NCBI GenBank assembly: GCA_964527835.1
Contig: CAZGNV010000011.1
Span: forward strand, 1 to 64,000
Direction of reading: 5' to 3'
Source: JAFDCJ01 sp964527835
GTDB taxonomy: Bacteria; Desulfobacterota; Desulfobacteria; Desulfobacterales; JAFDCJ01
Length of the DNA: 64,000 nt
A program made the position numbers and the translations under genes. Under the pieces are notes generated by a model. The model worked only from the letters and a program-made list of their open reading frames with translations, made no database searches and was not told the DNA's origin. Of this stretch, positions 32,015 to 40,886 are shown in pieces (the first letter of the stretch is position 1; every line of letters starts with the position of its first letter).

Positions 32015-33197
32015 ATTCCTTTATTATCCGCTTGGCCACTGCGACCTTGTGGACCTCGTCGGCCCCGTCATAAATGCGCGAGGCCCGTTCATGGCGATAA
32101 TACCAGGCAATAATCGTATCATCGGTCATCCCCAGCCCCCCGTGAACCTGCAGCGCGCGGTCAACAACTTTCAGCATGGTATTGGCAACCACGTATTTGA
32201 TCATCGAGATTTCCTTGCGGGCCGCTTTGGCTCCCACCGTGTCAATTCTGTCGGCGGCATAGAGCACCATTAGCCGCGCCGCCTGGATATCAGCCGCACA
32301 CTCGGCAATCCACATCTGGATGATTTCCTTGCTGGCCAGTTTTTTTCCCGGCGCGATGGGCCGGGTGACGGCCCGTGAGCATAAAAGGTCAAAACAGCGG
32401 TTGCAGATGCCGATCCAGCGCATGCAGTGATGAATCCGGCCGGGTCCCAGCCGTTCCTGGGCAATGGCAAACCCGCCCCCTTCGGGCCCCAGCAGGTTTT
32501 TCTGCGGCACCCGGCAGTTCTGATACAGGATCTCACCATGGCCGAAGTAGTCATCTCCAGCCTCTCCCATCACCGGAATGTTCCTGACATGGTTGAATCC
32601 CGGCGTATCGGTGGGCACGATGATCATGCTGGCCTGCTGATAGCGTGAAGCTTCCGGATTGGTTACGGCCATGACGATGGCAAACCGGGCGCCATCGGAC
32701 GATGAGGTATACCATTTCTGACCGTTGATGACATAATCGTCCCCGTCCCTGACTGCGGTGGTGTCCATCATCACCGGGTTGGACCCCGGCAGTTCCACCT
32801 CGGTCATGGAAAAACAGCTGCGGATCTTGCCCTCCACCAGGGGCCGCAGCCACTTTTCCTTCTGCTCGTCGGTGCCGAACATGTGCAAAATTTCGATGTT
32901 GCCGGCATCCGGGGCCTGGCACCCGAAAACATAATGGCCGATCGGTGTGCGGCCCAGGCATTCAGATACCAGGGCATGCTCCTTGAGATCGAGCCCCATG
33001 CCGCCATATTCCCGGGGGTGGTTCGGCGCCCACAACTCCATTTGTTTGACCAGCCGGCGCTTTTCCTCCAGTTCGGGAAGCATTTGCCTGAAGGACCGGG
33101 TCAACAGCGCCGGCTCCAGGGGAATCAGCTCCCTGTCCACAAACTCATTGATCATGCCGGTGATGGTTTGCATCTTATCCGATACACTGAAATCCAT
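31992..33197 (-). CDS. Acyl-CoA dehydrogenase, ACAD10/11 type
   Basis: This 401-residue dehydrogenase has the FAD-binding stretch FSMTEVELPGSNP and YVINGQKWYTSSSD, and ends with RIYDGADEVHK. That subgroup has Asp where most acyl-CoA dehydrogenases have the catalytic Glu (Y-E-G-T), and GPGRIHHCMRWIG is also typical of it. In mammals and Pseudomonas this type acts on 4-phosphoacyl-CoA intermediates. Good GGAGG precedes the ATG. It is 40 bp downstream of the phosphatase gene and passes electrons to ETF encoded opposite. Confidence 0.92.
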   Translation of the reverse strand: MDFSVSDKMQTITGMINEFVDRELIPLEPALLTRSFRQMLPELEEKRRLVKQMELWAPNHPREYGGMGLDLKEHALVSECLGRTPIGHYVFGCQAPDAGNIEILHMFGTDEQKEKWLRPLVEGKIRSCFSMTEVELPGSNPVMMDTTAVRDGDDYVINGQKWYTSSSDGARFAIVMAVTNPEASRYQQASMIIVPTDTPGFNHVRNIPVMGEAGDDYFGHGEILYQNCRVPQKNLLGPEGGGFAIAQERLGPGRIHHCMRWIGICNRCFDLLCSRAVTRPIAPGKKLASKEIIQMWIAECAADIQAARLMVLYAADRIDTVGAKAARKEISMIKYVVANTMLKVVDRALQVHGGLGMTDDTIIAWYYRHERASRIYDGADEVHKVAVAKRIIKEYEAHGLR

Positions 33198-33237
33198 AAT
33201 TGTCCTCCAGTTGCATTTTGAAATTAGCGGCTGCCGG

Positions 33238-33948
33238 CTATCTGTAGGTCAGCAGCCTTTCGTCTGCCTGAAGCTCCAGGTGCGCCACTTCGTTGAAGCC
33301 CGCCAGCATGATCCCGTGCCGGTTATATTTCAGGCGCGTAATCGAAGCGTTCATCAGCTGCCATGAAATTTCGAGGGTCGCTTTGTCCGACAAGCCCAGC
33401 GCCAGGCGCACCGCCACCGCAATGGGCCCGCCGGATGTAAACACCGCCAGTCGCTTGCCACCGCCATGGGCCGCAGTCAACTCGTCAATGGCCTGCCGTA
33501 CCCGGTGGATAAAATCCTCCCAGCGCTCAATTTGCGTTGCGCGGTAAGCGCCTGCTGCCCAGCGCGCCATCAGGCGGGAAAAGATTTTCTGAAAGGCCTT
33601 CTGATTTGCGGGTATTTCTTCCAGGTCTTTTTCAAGGGCGGGATCGTCTTCAAGCAATTCGGGGAGCAGGGCATGCCAGACGGCAAACGAATCGTATTCG
33701 TTAAATCCAGCATGGACAACCGGCGCTGGAACTGCCAGGCCATTGGTGGAGCAGTGGCGGATCAGCTCCCAGGCGGTTTTCTGTTGGCGCTGCATTTCAC
33801 CATGGTAAAGCGCATCAAACCGTTTGCCGGTTTTTGCCAGATGCCGCGCCAGCACTTGCGCCTGCAAGGCACCGATGGAAGACAGCCGATCGTAGTTTTC
33901 CTGGCCGAAGGACGCCTGGCCATGGCGGATAAAATAAATTTCACTCAT
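33238..33948 (-). CDS. Histidine phosphatase family protein (phosphoglycerate mutase-like)
   Basis: This 236-residue protein starts MSEIYFIRHGQASFGQENYD, with the RHG phosphohistidine motif, and has the second catalytic region VFTSGGPIAVAVRLALGL. Broad-specificity phosphatases of this type remove phosphate from small molecules. It is the first gene of the phosphatase-ACAD-TetR-kinase operon, so it may act on the phosphorylated intermediates. The ATG at 33948 gives the canonical N-terminus; a longer reading would overlap etfB upstream and is rejected. Confidence 0.9.
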   Translation of the reverse strand: MSEIYFIRHGQASFGQENYDRLSSIGALQAQVLARHLAKTGKRFDALYHGEMQRQQKTAWELIRHCSTNGLAVPAPVVHAGFNEYDSFAVWHALLPELLEDDPALEKDLEEIPANQKAFQKIFSRLMARWAAGAYRATQIERWEDFIHRVRQAIDELTAAHGGGKRLAVFTSGGPIAVAVRLALGLSDKATLEISWQLMNASITRLKYNRHGIMLAGFNEVAHLELQADERLLTYR

Positions 33949-34050
33949 GCAATTTTGTTGCGGCAGTGTGCCGCGGCCCGTGATTAAGGGGGATTCCGGT
34001 GCCCCCACCCCGCACTGCAGATGGTTCATAGCGGACTTTGGGCACCCGGT

Positions 34051-34085
34051 CAACAAAAAAAAGAACGATCGTTCGTTTTTTGTTG
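34051..34085. promoter_or_regulatory. TetR-type operator between the acyl-CoA operon and etfBA
   Basis: A perfect 12-bp palindrome GAACGATCGTTC at 34063-34074 is extended on both sides by A/T tracts to CAAC and GTTG, about 35 bp in all. It overlaps the -35 box of the etfB promoter. It sits centrally between two divergent units, one of which encodes a TetR regulator. Confidence 0.7.
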
Positions 34086-34111
34086 ACACTTTTGACAGCG
34101 CTTTATATGGT
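34083..34111 (+). promoter_or_regulatory. Sigma-70 promoter for etfBA
   Basis: TTGACA (34083-34088) and TATGGT (34106-34111) are separated by 17 bp, about 40 bp before the etfB start. The TTGACA lies at the edge of the palindromic operator, so TetR binding would block it. Confidence 0.6.
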
Positions 34112-34152
34112 CCCTCAGATCTTAACCCCTTAGCGATTGCCGGCAGCCGCCC

Positions 34153-34929
34153 ATGAAAATACTGGTTTGCGTAAAACAGGTGCCTGAATCTGAAAGTCCG
34201 ATCCTCATCGATGACCAGGGCCGCTGGATTCAGTCTGCCGCCATCACCGGCTATAAAATGAACCGGCTCGATGAATTTGCCGTTGAAGAGGCCGTGCGGA
34301 TCAAGGAGGCTTTTGCGGCGGTCACCCTCCATGCCATCACGGTGGGACCGCAACGTTGCGCGGAAGTCATCCGGCGCAGCATGGGGATGGGCGTCGATGA
34401 GGGCATTCGCATCGCCCGGTCTGGCGAAGGCTACCACGGTTCGTCTGAAACTGCAGCCCTGATCGCCCAATGGGCACGGAATCAAAATTACAGTCTCATT
34501 CTAGCCGGCACCATGTCCGAAGACAACATGCAGGGCCAGGTGGGGCCCATGGTCGCCGCCCGGCTCGGACTGCCCTGGGCCACGGCCGTGGTCTGTGAAA
34601 AAATCATGCCCGATAAAAAAGCGGTTTATGTCGAAAGGGAAATCGAGGAAGGGCGCCGGGAAATGCTGGAGCTCAAGCTGCCGGCCGTGCTGACCCTGCA
34701 ATCAGGAATCAACCGGCCGCGCTACCCTTCCCTTTCCAACCTGTTGCGGGCCAATCAACAGGATCTTGTAACCATCGACGCTGCAGGCCTGGACGTATCT
34801 TCAGCGGCGCAAACTGTTGCGGAAGTGGGGTTCCCGCAAAAAACCCGCGCCGCCAGGGTATTGCCGGGCACCGGGCCGCAAAAAGCAGCCGAACTTGCCA
34901 GCATTTTGCGCAAACTGGCGCTGCTGTAG
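34153..34929 (+). CDS. etfB: Electron transfer flavoprotein, beta subunit
   Basis: This 258-residue protein begins MKILVCVKQVPESESPILID and has the EtfB core (MNRLDEFAVEEAVRIKEAF; VGPMVAARLGLPWAT; RPRYPSLSNLLRA). It binds AMP and part of the FAD and collects electrons from acyl-CoA dehydrogenases. etfA follows after 14 bp. The gene is divergent from the ACAD/kinase operon and likely co-regulated with it. Confidence 0.96.
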   Translation: MKILVCVKQVPESESPILIDDQGRWIQSAAITGYKMNRLDEFAVEEAVRIKEAFAAVTLHAITVGPQRCAEVIRRSMGMGVDEGIRIARSGEGYHGSSETAALIAQWARNQNYSLILAGTMSEDNMQGQVGPMVAARLGLPWATAVVCEKIMPDKKAVYVEREIEEGRREMLELKLPAVLTLQSGINRPRYPSLSNLLRANQQDLVTIDAAGLDVSSAAQTVAEVGFPQKTRAARVLPGTGPQKAAELASILRKLALL

Positions 34930-34943
34930 CCGTAAACGAAAAA

Positions 34944-35933
34944 ATGGGAAAAAGCGCCATCGTCATTGCCGAGCACCTGGACGGCAACGTCAAGCCCGTT
35001 ACCTACGAAGCCATTGCCCTGGCCTGCAAGCTGCAGCAGGTTTCAAAAGCGGCCGTCAAGGTCATCGTCCTGGGAGGGGATGTAAAACAGCCGGCCCGCA
35101 CCATCGCCGACACCGCCGGCTGTGACGTGACGGCGGTTCAACTGGCAGGCACAGCCGCTTACAATGCTGAACTGTACGTCAAGGTGCTGGCCGAAGTGCT
35201 GCCGGACTTTGACCCGGCCTGGGTGTGCATCCCCCATACGGCCCAGGGGGCAGATTATGCGCCTGCTCTGGCCGTGGCCTTGAAGGCCGCCTGCATCTGC
35301 GGCGTTGAAGATCTGCAGCCCTGTGAATCAGGGCTCTGCCTGATACGCCCGCTTTATGGCGGCAAGATTGCAGCCCGCATCTACCCGTCATCTGAAACCG
35401 CCGTGCTGACAATCCAGCCCGGGGTCTTCAAGTTGGAAAACGCCTGTCCACCGGCACCCGGAAAGGTGACCGACAGATTTGTTGCCTGCGAGCCCAGGGG
35501 CTCAAAATCGCTGGGCCTCAAACAAAGCCGGGTGGACACTGCGGGCATCGCCGAGGCTGACGTCATTATTGCCGCCGGGCAGGGAATCGGCAAGCAGGAT
35601 AACCTCGGACTGATCAGGAAACTGGCTTCGCTGTTCGCCAGGTCCGCGGTGGCCGGCTCCCGTATTGTCTGTGACCGCGGCTGGCTCGATTACAGCTGCC
35701 AGGTAGGGGTCACCGGCGCCACTGTCGCCCCCCGACTCTATATTGCCTGCGGCATATCCGGGGCCCTGCAGCATGTCTCCGGCATGCGCGGCGCGCAGTT
35801 TATCGTCGCCATTAACAAGGACCCGGCCGCCGCGATTTTCCAGGTGTCCGATGTCTGTGTGGTCGAAGACCTCACGACGTTCATTCCGGAATTTATCGAA
35901 GCCTGCAGCAATACTGACAGCAAAAGCAATTGA
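34944..35933 (+). CDS. etfA: Electron transfer flavoprotein, alpha subunit
   Basis: This 329-residue protein has an N-terminal domain (SAIVIAEHLDGNVKPVTYEAIALACKL) and the C-terminal FAD-binding domain (VGVTGATVAPRLYIACGISGALQH; INKDPAAAIFQVSDV). FAD carries electrons from dehydrogenases to an ETF:quinone oxidoreductase or, here, perhaps the neighbouring Hdr-like proteins. It ends 66 bp before the convergent M16 peptidase, with a GC-rich hairpin between. Confidence 0.96.
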   Translation: MGKSAIVIAEHLDGNVKPVTYEAIALACKLQQVSKAAVKVIVLGGDVKQPARTIADTAGCDVTAVQLAGTAAYNAELYVKVLAEVLPDFDPAWVCIPHTAQGADYAPALAVALKAACICGVEDLQPCESGLCLIRPLYGGKIAARIYPSSETAVLTIQPGVFKLENACPPAPGKVTDRFVACEPRGSKSLGLKQSRVDTAGIAEADVIIAAGQGIGKQDNLGLIRKLASLFARSAVAGSRIVCDRGWLDYSCQVGVTGATVAPRLYIACGISGALQHVSGMRGAQFIVAINKDPAAAIFQVSDVCVVEDLTTFIPEFIEACSNTDSKSN

Positions 35934-35947
35934 GGGGAAGCAGCCCC

Positions 35948-35982
35948 GGCCGGCGCCCGGTGTTTTGTCAAAGGCGCCGGCC
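35948..35982. terminator. GC-rich hairpin between convergent etfA and M16 peptidase genes
   Basis: GGCCGGCGCC (35948-35957) and GGCGCCGGCC (35973-35982) form a perfect 10-bp stem with a 15-base loop. There is no T-run, so it may stop transcription in both directions only partly. Confidence 0.5.
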
Positions 35983-35998
35983 GCCACGGTGATTTCAC

Positions 35999-38900
35999 TT
36001 AACGCAGGGGCAGTTCGCGGAAGGGCAGGCCCCGTTTGCGGGCCAGTTTTTTCAGGTTGGCTTCAAGGGTTTCTTGATTGCCGTGCCCATCATCAACTTC
36101 GATCAGCTTGTCGGCGACCACAAAAACCTGAAGCTTTGCCGGGTCCAGGTATTCGATGGCCAGCCGCTGAAGTTCCGGTCGGCTGGCGCTAAAAAAAGCC
36201 TCCTGGATTTTGTCCAGGGTATCCAACGGCTCGTTGCGCAGGGCATACTGGGCATAGACTTTGACCAGGTCCGCCGGCGTGTCCACATTGAACACAAAGC
36301 TGTTGAGAGCATCCAGGCGCTTTTGTTCAAGCAACTGCCGGGGGACCCCATGGCGCAGCTTGCCCATGACATTGATGGTCTCATCGATGGCCGGGACCGT
36401 TTTATCGCCCTGGCAGCCGATATAACCGTACAGCATCCCTGCCTTCCACTTGTAAGTTTCATAGAATCCGGCGCTATACACCAAGCCGAGGTCATCGCGC
36501 AGGCGGGTGTACAGCATGGAATCGCTGCCGCCGAAAACGGACATCAAAAGGTTCAATTTCCAATAAGCCGGGTCAGTGCGCTTGACACCGGGCAGGCTCA
36601 TGGCCACCTGGGATTGCACTTGTCCGGGTTTGTGGATCAGTGCCAGCACCGGGGGGGTCGGCTCGGGGTCTTTCAGTTTGCGCCGGGGGGCCCGGGTCTG
36701 GGGCAGGGATTTGAACAATTGCGCAAGGCCCTGGCGCACCTCGTTTTTATCAACATCGCCGGCCACCGCGGCCACCATGTTGGACGGCACGAAATAAGCC
36801 GCTAAAAAGCGCTTCAGATCTTCGCGGGTGACACCTTCGATGGTGGTCAGCCCCGCCAGCGGATCCCGGCCATAGGGATGACCTTTGAAATGCCAGATCT
36901 CCAGTTCACGCCCGGCCACCGCCCGGGCGTTGCCGGCCTGCCGTTTCAGGCCGGTCAACAGCCGGTTTTTGACCATCTCAACGATCTGGGGATCAAACCG
37001 GGGGCGGGTCAAAATTTCCCGCAGCAGGTTCAGGCCGCTGTCCCAATCGTCTTTGAGCACCGAAAGATAAATGGTGGTTTGTTCCTCGCCCACGTCAATG
37101 CTGATCCTAATCGCTTTTTCATCCAGCACCCGGGCCAGCTCGTCCGGCGAATAGCTTGCCGTTCCGCCGCGGATGATGCTCTCGCTGAGCAGATCGGCCA
37201 GACCGATTAATGATGGCGGTACATCCACGGAACCGGCTTTGACCAGCAGTGTCAAATCCACCAGGGGCAGTTCCCGGTCCGGCAGGAAAAACACCCGGGA
37301 GCCGGCCACCTGCATGTCGGCGGCCCGGGGGTATTCGATTTTTTCCGGCCGGCGTTTGAACGAAAGCGGATGCTTCCAGCCGGCCGGTGTCGGATAGATG
37401 GAGTGGTTGCTTAAATCCGTCGGCTGCGGTACCCGCATGGCGGCAGCCCCAGAGACGGAGCGCGTTTCCGCGTATCGTTCGGGGGGATGCTCCGGCCGAC
37501 CGCCGGGGATGACGAACACGGTAGTCTGGTTGTCAACCACCAGGTACTTTCCGGCAACCCGGCGGATGTCTTCGGCCGTGACGGCCTCCAGTTTTTCCAG
37601 GTAGCTTTTCAGGTACTGCCAGCCCACCTGGACCTCGAAAGTGGCCAGGGTCCCGGCGAGGCTTTCATTGCTGCGCAGCCGGTCGATAAAATCCCGGCGG
37701 CTGAGCTTCTTGATCCGCTCCAGCTCACCGGCCGCAACCAGTTCGGTCTTCAATTTTTCAACTTCCGCCAGCAGCATTTTCTGCAAAGCTTCACAGGCCT
37801 CGAGATAGGCGCGGCGTTTTTCGGCAGCGCTGACACCCTGCTTTTTGACCAGCGGCGGCTCATTGGGTGAGCCCCCCAGGATCACCATGCCGCCATAGCG
37901 GTTGTCCGGATTGTAGGCCCAGGCCTCCACCGCCTTGCCCCGGTTGACGAGATCCCTGGTCAGGCGGGCGCTGCGGCCGCTGCTCAGAATCATGGTCAGG
38001 GCATCCAGGGCATAAAAGTCCGCGCTGCCCATGGCGGCTGCGTGAAAACCGATTCGAACCAGCGGAGTGCGCGCGCCTTTCAGATAACGAATGCTGCGCC
38101 GCGGCCCGTTTTGCACCGGCTCGCGGGTCACCGTTTCCGGGGCCCGCACACCTTTCGGATAGCGGGCAAAATAAGTCTCGGCCAGCCGGCGGGCATCTTC
38201 AACCGTTACGTCTCCCACCAGCACACAGACGGCATTGGCGGGATTGTAATATTTTTTGTGAAAGGCCATGGCATCGGCAGTGTTGAATTTTTCCATGTCG
38301 GCCTTCCAGCCGATGGTCGGGTTGTGGTAGGGATGCGCCGTGTAAGCCGCAGCGTCGAGATCCAGCCAGGCGGCACCGCCGGGACTGTTGACATAGCGAA
38401 AGGCCCACTCGCGCTGCACGACCTGCTTTTCAACATAAAATTCGCGCCAGGCCGGTTCAAAAAGCTGCTCGCTGACGATCGAAAACCACTGCTCGAGCAT
38501 GTCCGCCGGCACCGAAGCCATATATTGAGTCTGATCTTTGGTCGTGTATGCGTTGACCCCTACCGCACCGTTTTTGCCCAGCTGGGATGAAAAGGCCTGG
38601 GGCACGTATATTTTCTGGACCTCCAGGCGCAGCTGCTCCATCTCGGCCAGTTTTTTATCGATCAGCTCTTTATCCGGATGACGTTTGCGCTGTTCGGCCA
38701 GCACCAGCTGGTAGGCCGCTTCAATCCTGGCCTGAAGATCTTCGTCTTTGCGAAAGTCAAGGGAGCCGAAATTCTTGGTGCCTTTGAACATCATGTGTTC
38801 CAGCAGGTGGGCGATTCCGGTTTTACCCCTGTCTTCAAGGGCCGAACCCGCCCGGATCGCCAGGCGGCATGCCACCTGGGCAGCGGCCGGGCGGTTGACC

Positions 38901-39037
38901 ACCAGAAACAGCATCCCATTTTTCAGTTGAAAGTGCTTGACGTCGATTTGGATATCGTCAGTCGAGGCAGCTGCGGCAATCCCTGCGGAAAGCACCAACA
39001 GAGCCAGTGTCAAAAAAAGGAATTTTATCGTACGCAT
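35999..39037 (-). CDS. M16 family metallopeptidase, two-domain (insulinase-like), secreted
   Basis: This protein of about 1012 residues has a signal peptide (MRTIKFLFLTLALLVLSAGIAAA) and two M16 units. The first carries the inverted zinc motif HxxEH (GIAHLLEHMMFKGT) and a further Glu region; the second (about residue 545 onward, LPLVDLTLLVKAGS; YFVPSNMVAAVAGDV) lacks HxxEH and is the usual inactive half. Such enzymes degrade peptides in the periplasm. The ATG at 39037 has GGAGG 8 bases upstream. A clear sigma-70 promoter lies at 39117-39145. Confidence 0.93.
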   Translation of the reverse strand: MRTIKFLFLTLALLVLSAGIAAAASTDDIQIDVKHFQLKNGMLFLVVNRPAAAQVACRLAIRAGSALEDRGKTGIAHLLEHMMFKGTKNFGSLDFRKDEDLQARIEAAYQLVLAEQRKRHPDKELIDKKLAEMEQLRLEVQKIYVPQAFSSQLGKNGAVGVNAYTTKDQTQYMASVPADMLEQWFSIVSEQLFEPAWREFYVEKQVVQREWAFRYVNSPGGAAWLDLDAAAYTAHPYHNPTIGWKADMEKFNTADAMAFHKKYYNPANAVCVLVGDVTVEDARRLAETYFARYPKGVRAPETVTREPVQNGPRRSIRYLKGARTPLVRIGFHAAAMGSADFYALDALTMILSSGRSARLTRDLVNRGKAVEAWAYNPDNRYGGMVILGGSPNEPPLVKKQGVSAAEKRRAYLEACEALQKMLLAEVEKLKTELVAAGELERIKKLSRRDFIDRLRSNESLAGTLATFEVQVGWQYLKSYLEKLEAVTAEDIRRVAGKYLVVDNQTTVFVIPGGRPEHPPERYAETRSVSGAAAMRVPQPTDLSNHSIYPTPAGWKHPLSFKRRPEKIEYPRAADMQVAGSRVFFLPDRELPLVDLTLLVKAGSVDVPPSLIGLADLLSESIIRGGTASYSPDELARVLDEKAIRISIDVGEEQTTIYLSVLKDDWDSGLNLLREILTRPRFDPQIVEMVKNRLLTGLKRQAGNARAVAGRELEIWHFKGHPYGRDPLAGLTTIEGVTREDLKRFLAAYFVPSNMVAAVAGDVDKNEVRQGLAQLFKSLPQTRAPRRKLKDPEPTPPVLALIHKPGQVQSQVAMSLPGVKRTDPAYWKLNLLMSVFGGSDSMLYTRLRDDLGLVYSAGFYETYKWKAGMLYGYIGCQGDKTVPAIDETINVMGKLRHGVPRQLLEQKRLDALNSFVFNVDTPADLVKVYAQYALRNEPLDTLDKIQEAFFSASRPELQRLAIEYLDPAKLQVFVVADKLIEVDDGHGNQETLEANLKKLARKRGLPFRELPLR

Positions 39038-39116
39038 CGATTGAGCCTCCTGCACAGGTTGGCGGACAGCAAAATGACTGGATATTGCACCTGGCTTCAG
39101 ATGGTTTTAACGAACA

Positions 39117-39145
39117 AGTATAATTGCCGGACAGACGATTTTCAA
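39117..39145 (-). promoter_or_regulatory. Sigma-70 promoter of the M16 peptidase gene
   Basis: Read on the minus strand, TTGAAA (39140-39145) and TATACT (39117-39122) are separated by exactly 17 bp, giving a start about 70 bp before the gene. The rest of the 39038-39396 gap holds only a weak plus-strand TTGACA/TAGATT pair near 39197-39224. Confidence 0.65.
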
Positions 39146-39384
39146 CCCTGGCGCCGGCATTTTTCAGAATACCGGGCCCAAAATGAGCATCTGTAATTGA
39201 CAGCCAGGATAAAAGTCATAGATTTAAACACGTTGATCCCTTCAGAAAAATTGGAATTTTTAATTCACCTTAATGTTGCAAAAGGCGGAGGGCTTCAGAG
39301 CCAAGACGTCACCGGGTGTTGTTTATGCGACGTTGAGACCCACTGCGCAAAATGTTATGGTTGGCTTAAATGACAAACTTCGGG

Positions 39385-39390
39385 TATAAT
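39385..39390 (+). promoter_or_regulatory. TATAAT box immediately before the NTP-transferase gene
   Basis: A perfect TATAAT at 39385-39390, with TTGGCT 18 bp upstream (39361-39366), predicts a transcription start at about 39397, the same base as the chosen ATG. If real, the transcript would be leaderless. Confidence 0.4.
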
Positions 39391-39396
39391 GGCGAA

Positions 39397-40368
39397 ATGA
39401 TCAGCGCAATTCTCATGGCAGGCTACAACAACAAGCGGGAGGTTAAAAAATACAGCCGGATTGTGGCGGAAAATTACAGTCAGCGCTTTATTGAAACCGG
39501 CTACAAGCCCCTGCGGGAATTCACCACCGTTCAAAACGGCAAAACCGTCAGCAAACCGCTGATCCAATACAGCCTTGAGCAGCTTTTCGACAATGATCGG
39601 ATCGATGAAATCGTCATCGTCGGCCACCAGATGCTTCTCGAACAGCGTCTGGGCGACTTTATCAACCAGCACGGCAAGCCCTGCCGCATCGTCAACCAGA
39701 ATGCCAGGATCCCGGAAGATGTGAAACGCCGCTTTAACATCGCCAGGCGCAAGGTTAAACACAACTCCATCGCCGGCAATTTGATAAAGGCCTACGTCGC
39801 CAGCAAAGCCGATGCAAACAAAGCGCATGCCCTGTTTGTCGCCTCGGACTCTCCGTTGACCACCAACGAATTCGTCAACCGCTTTCTGCAGACCACCACC
39901 CCCATCCTGCAGGCGGCTGCCATCTTTTTGCCGGCGGTTCTCATTGAAGGCAAAAGAGACCGGCTCGGGCGCATCCCCCTGTGGCTGCGCAACGATTCGC
40001 GTTTTCAGCTTTCCGGTCCAAAGGACCCGTACGGCCGGCAGGGATTCCGGCTTTCCTCGCTGATCGTCGCCAATCCGCACCGTTTTGATATCAACACCGC
40101 CAACACGGCTTACAGCCTGCGCAAATGTCTGAATCCCAACATCCAGCTCAAATTGTTTCGCATCACGCGCAGTCTGGGCTACCCCAACATCTATTCCAAG
40201 TATTTTCTGCGCCGGGATTTGAGCGTCAATGAGGTGGCCAACATCGTTTCTGAATTTTTCAGGGGCCGCCTTGAATTGATTCCCATGCACGGCGAGGAAG
40301 CCACCTACGACTATGACGGGACCGAAATGGAATACCGCATGATCAACAGAATGCTGCAAGGGGGCTAG
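39397..40368 (+). CDS. Nucleotidyltransferase-fold (MobA-like) protein
   Basis: This 323-residue protein starts MISAILMAGYNNKREVKKYS, a nucleotidyltransferase entry (AILMAG), and has an FVASDSP motif with the Asp expected for metal binding. The C-terminal half (about residues 190-323) is not recognised. The family transfers nucleotides to sugars, phosphates or cofactors; the substrate cannot be deduced. An in-frame ATG at 39370 would put the start before the -10 box. It is followed 21 bp later by a lipoprotein gene. Confidence 0.78.
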   Translation: MISAILMAGYNNKREVKKYSRIVAENYSQRFIETGYKPLREFTTVQNGKTVSKPLIQYSLEQLFDNDRIDEIVIVGHQMLLEQRLGDFINQHGKPCRIVNQNARIPEDVKRRFNIARRKVKHNSIAGNLIKAYVASKADANKAHALFVASDSPLTTNEFVNRFLQTTTPILQAAAIFLPAVLIEGKRDRLGRIPLWLRNDSRFQLSGPKDPYGRQGFRLSSLIVANPHRFDINTANTAYSLRKCLNPNIQLKLFRITRSLGYPNIYSKYFLRRDLSVNEVANIVSEFFRGRLELIPMHGEEATYDYDGTEMEYRMINRMLQGG

Positions 40369-40389
40369 TACAAAGGGAGGACCCTGCGA

Positions 40390-40800
40390 ATGAGGACTCA
40401 AAAAGTCTTACCATCCACCGCGGCGATCACAGTGCTGCTTTGCATACTCGTTTTTGCCGGATGTGCGTCCACCCAGCAAAAAAAGATAATTGCCAATGAA
40501 AAAATGCTGGCGGCCGCCGGTTTCAAACGCTATCCGGCCGACACCCCGGAAAAACTCGAGCGGCTCAAGGAATTGCCCCAGCTAAAACTGTTTACGCGCA
40601 CAGACGCCGGCATCGAATACTATATTTATGCCGATGCCCATCACTGCCGATGCCTGTTCAAGGGCGGCCGGGAGGAATATGAGCGCTACCAGCAACTGGT
40701 GCTCGATGACCAGTTGGCACAAGAAAAACGGACCAATGAAAAGAGAGACCGGGCAAGGGGTCTCGACTGGGGTCAATGGCGTTTTCGCGATGACTGGTAG
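40390..40800 (+). CDS. Lipoprotein of unknown function
   Basis: This 136-residue protein has a signal with lipobox LVFAGC at about residues 20-25, then a hydrophilic domain with a conserved-looking YYIYADAHHCRCLFKGG stretch and a charged C-terminus (EKRDRARGLDWGQWRFRDDW). GGGAGG precedes the ATG. It is in a possible operon with the upstream transferase and the downstream cardiolipin synthase. No family recognised. Confidence 0.75.
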   Translation: MRTQKVLPSTAAITVLLCILVFAGCASTQQKKIIANEKMLAAAGFKRYPADTPEKLERLKELPQLKLFTRTDAGIEYYIYADAHHCRCLFKGGREEYERYQQLVLDDQLAQEKRTNEKRDRARGLDWGQWRFRDDW

Positions 40801-40886
40801 GCGCAGCGGTCGGTTGCTTCACCTGGAAGCTGCCCGCATTTTTCGAAGGGCCTGAGTTTTCATTACGGAAAACGGACTGAACGAAC

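Noticed and set aside
33949..34485. Upstream extension of the histidine phosphatase
   Set aside because: It would run through the operator and overlap etfB in antisense. The canonical N-terminus MSEIYFIRHG starts at 33948.
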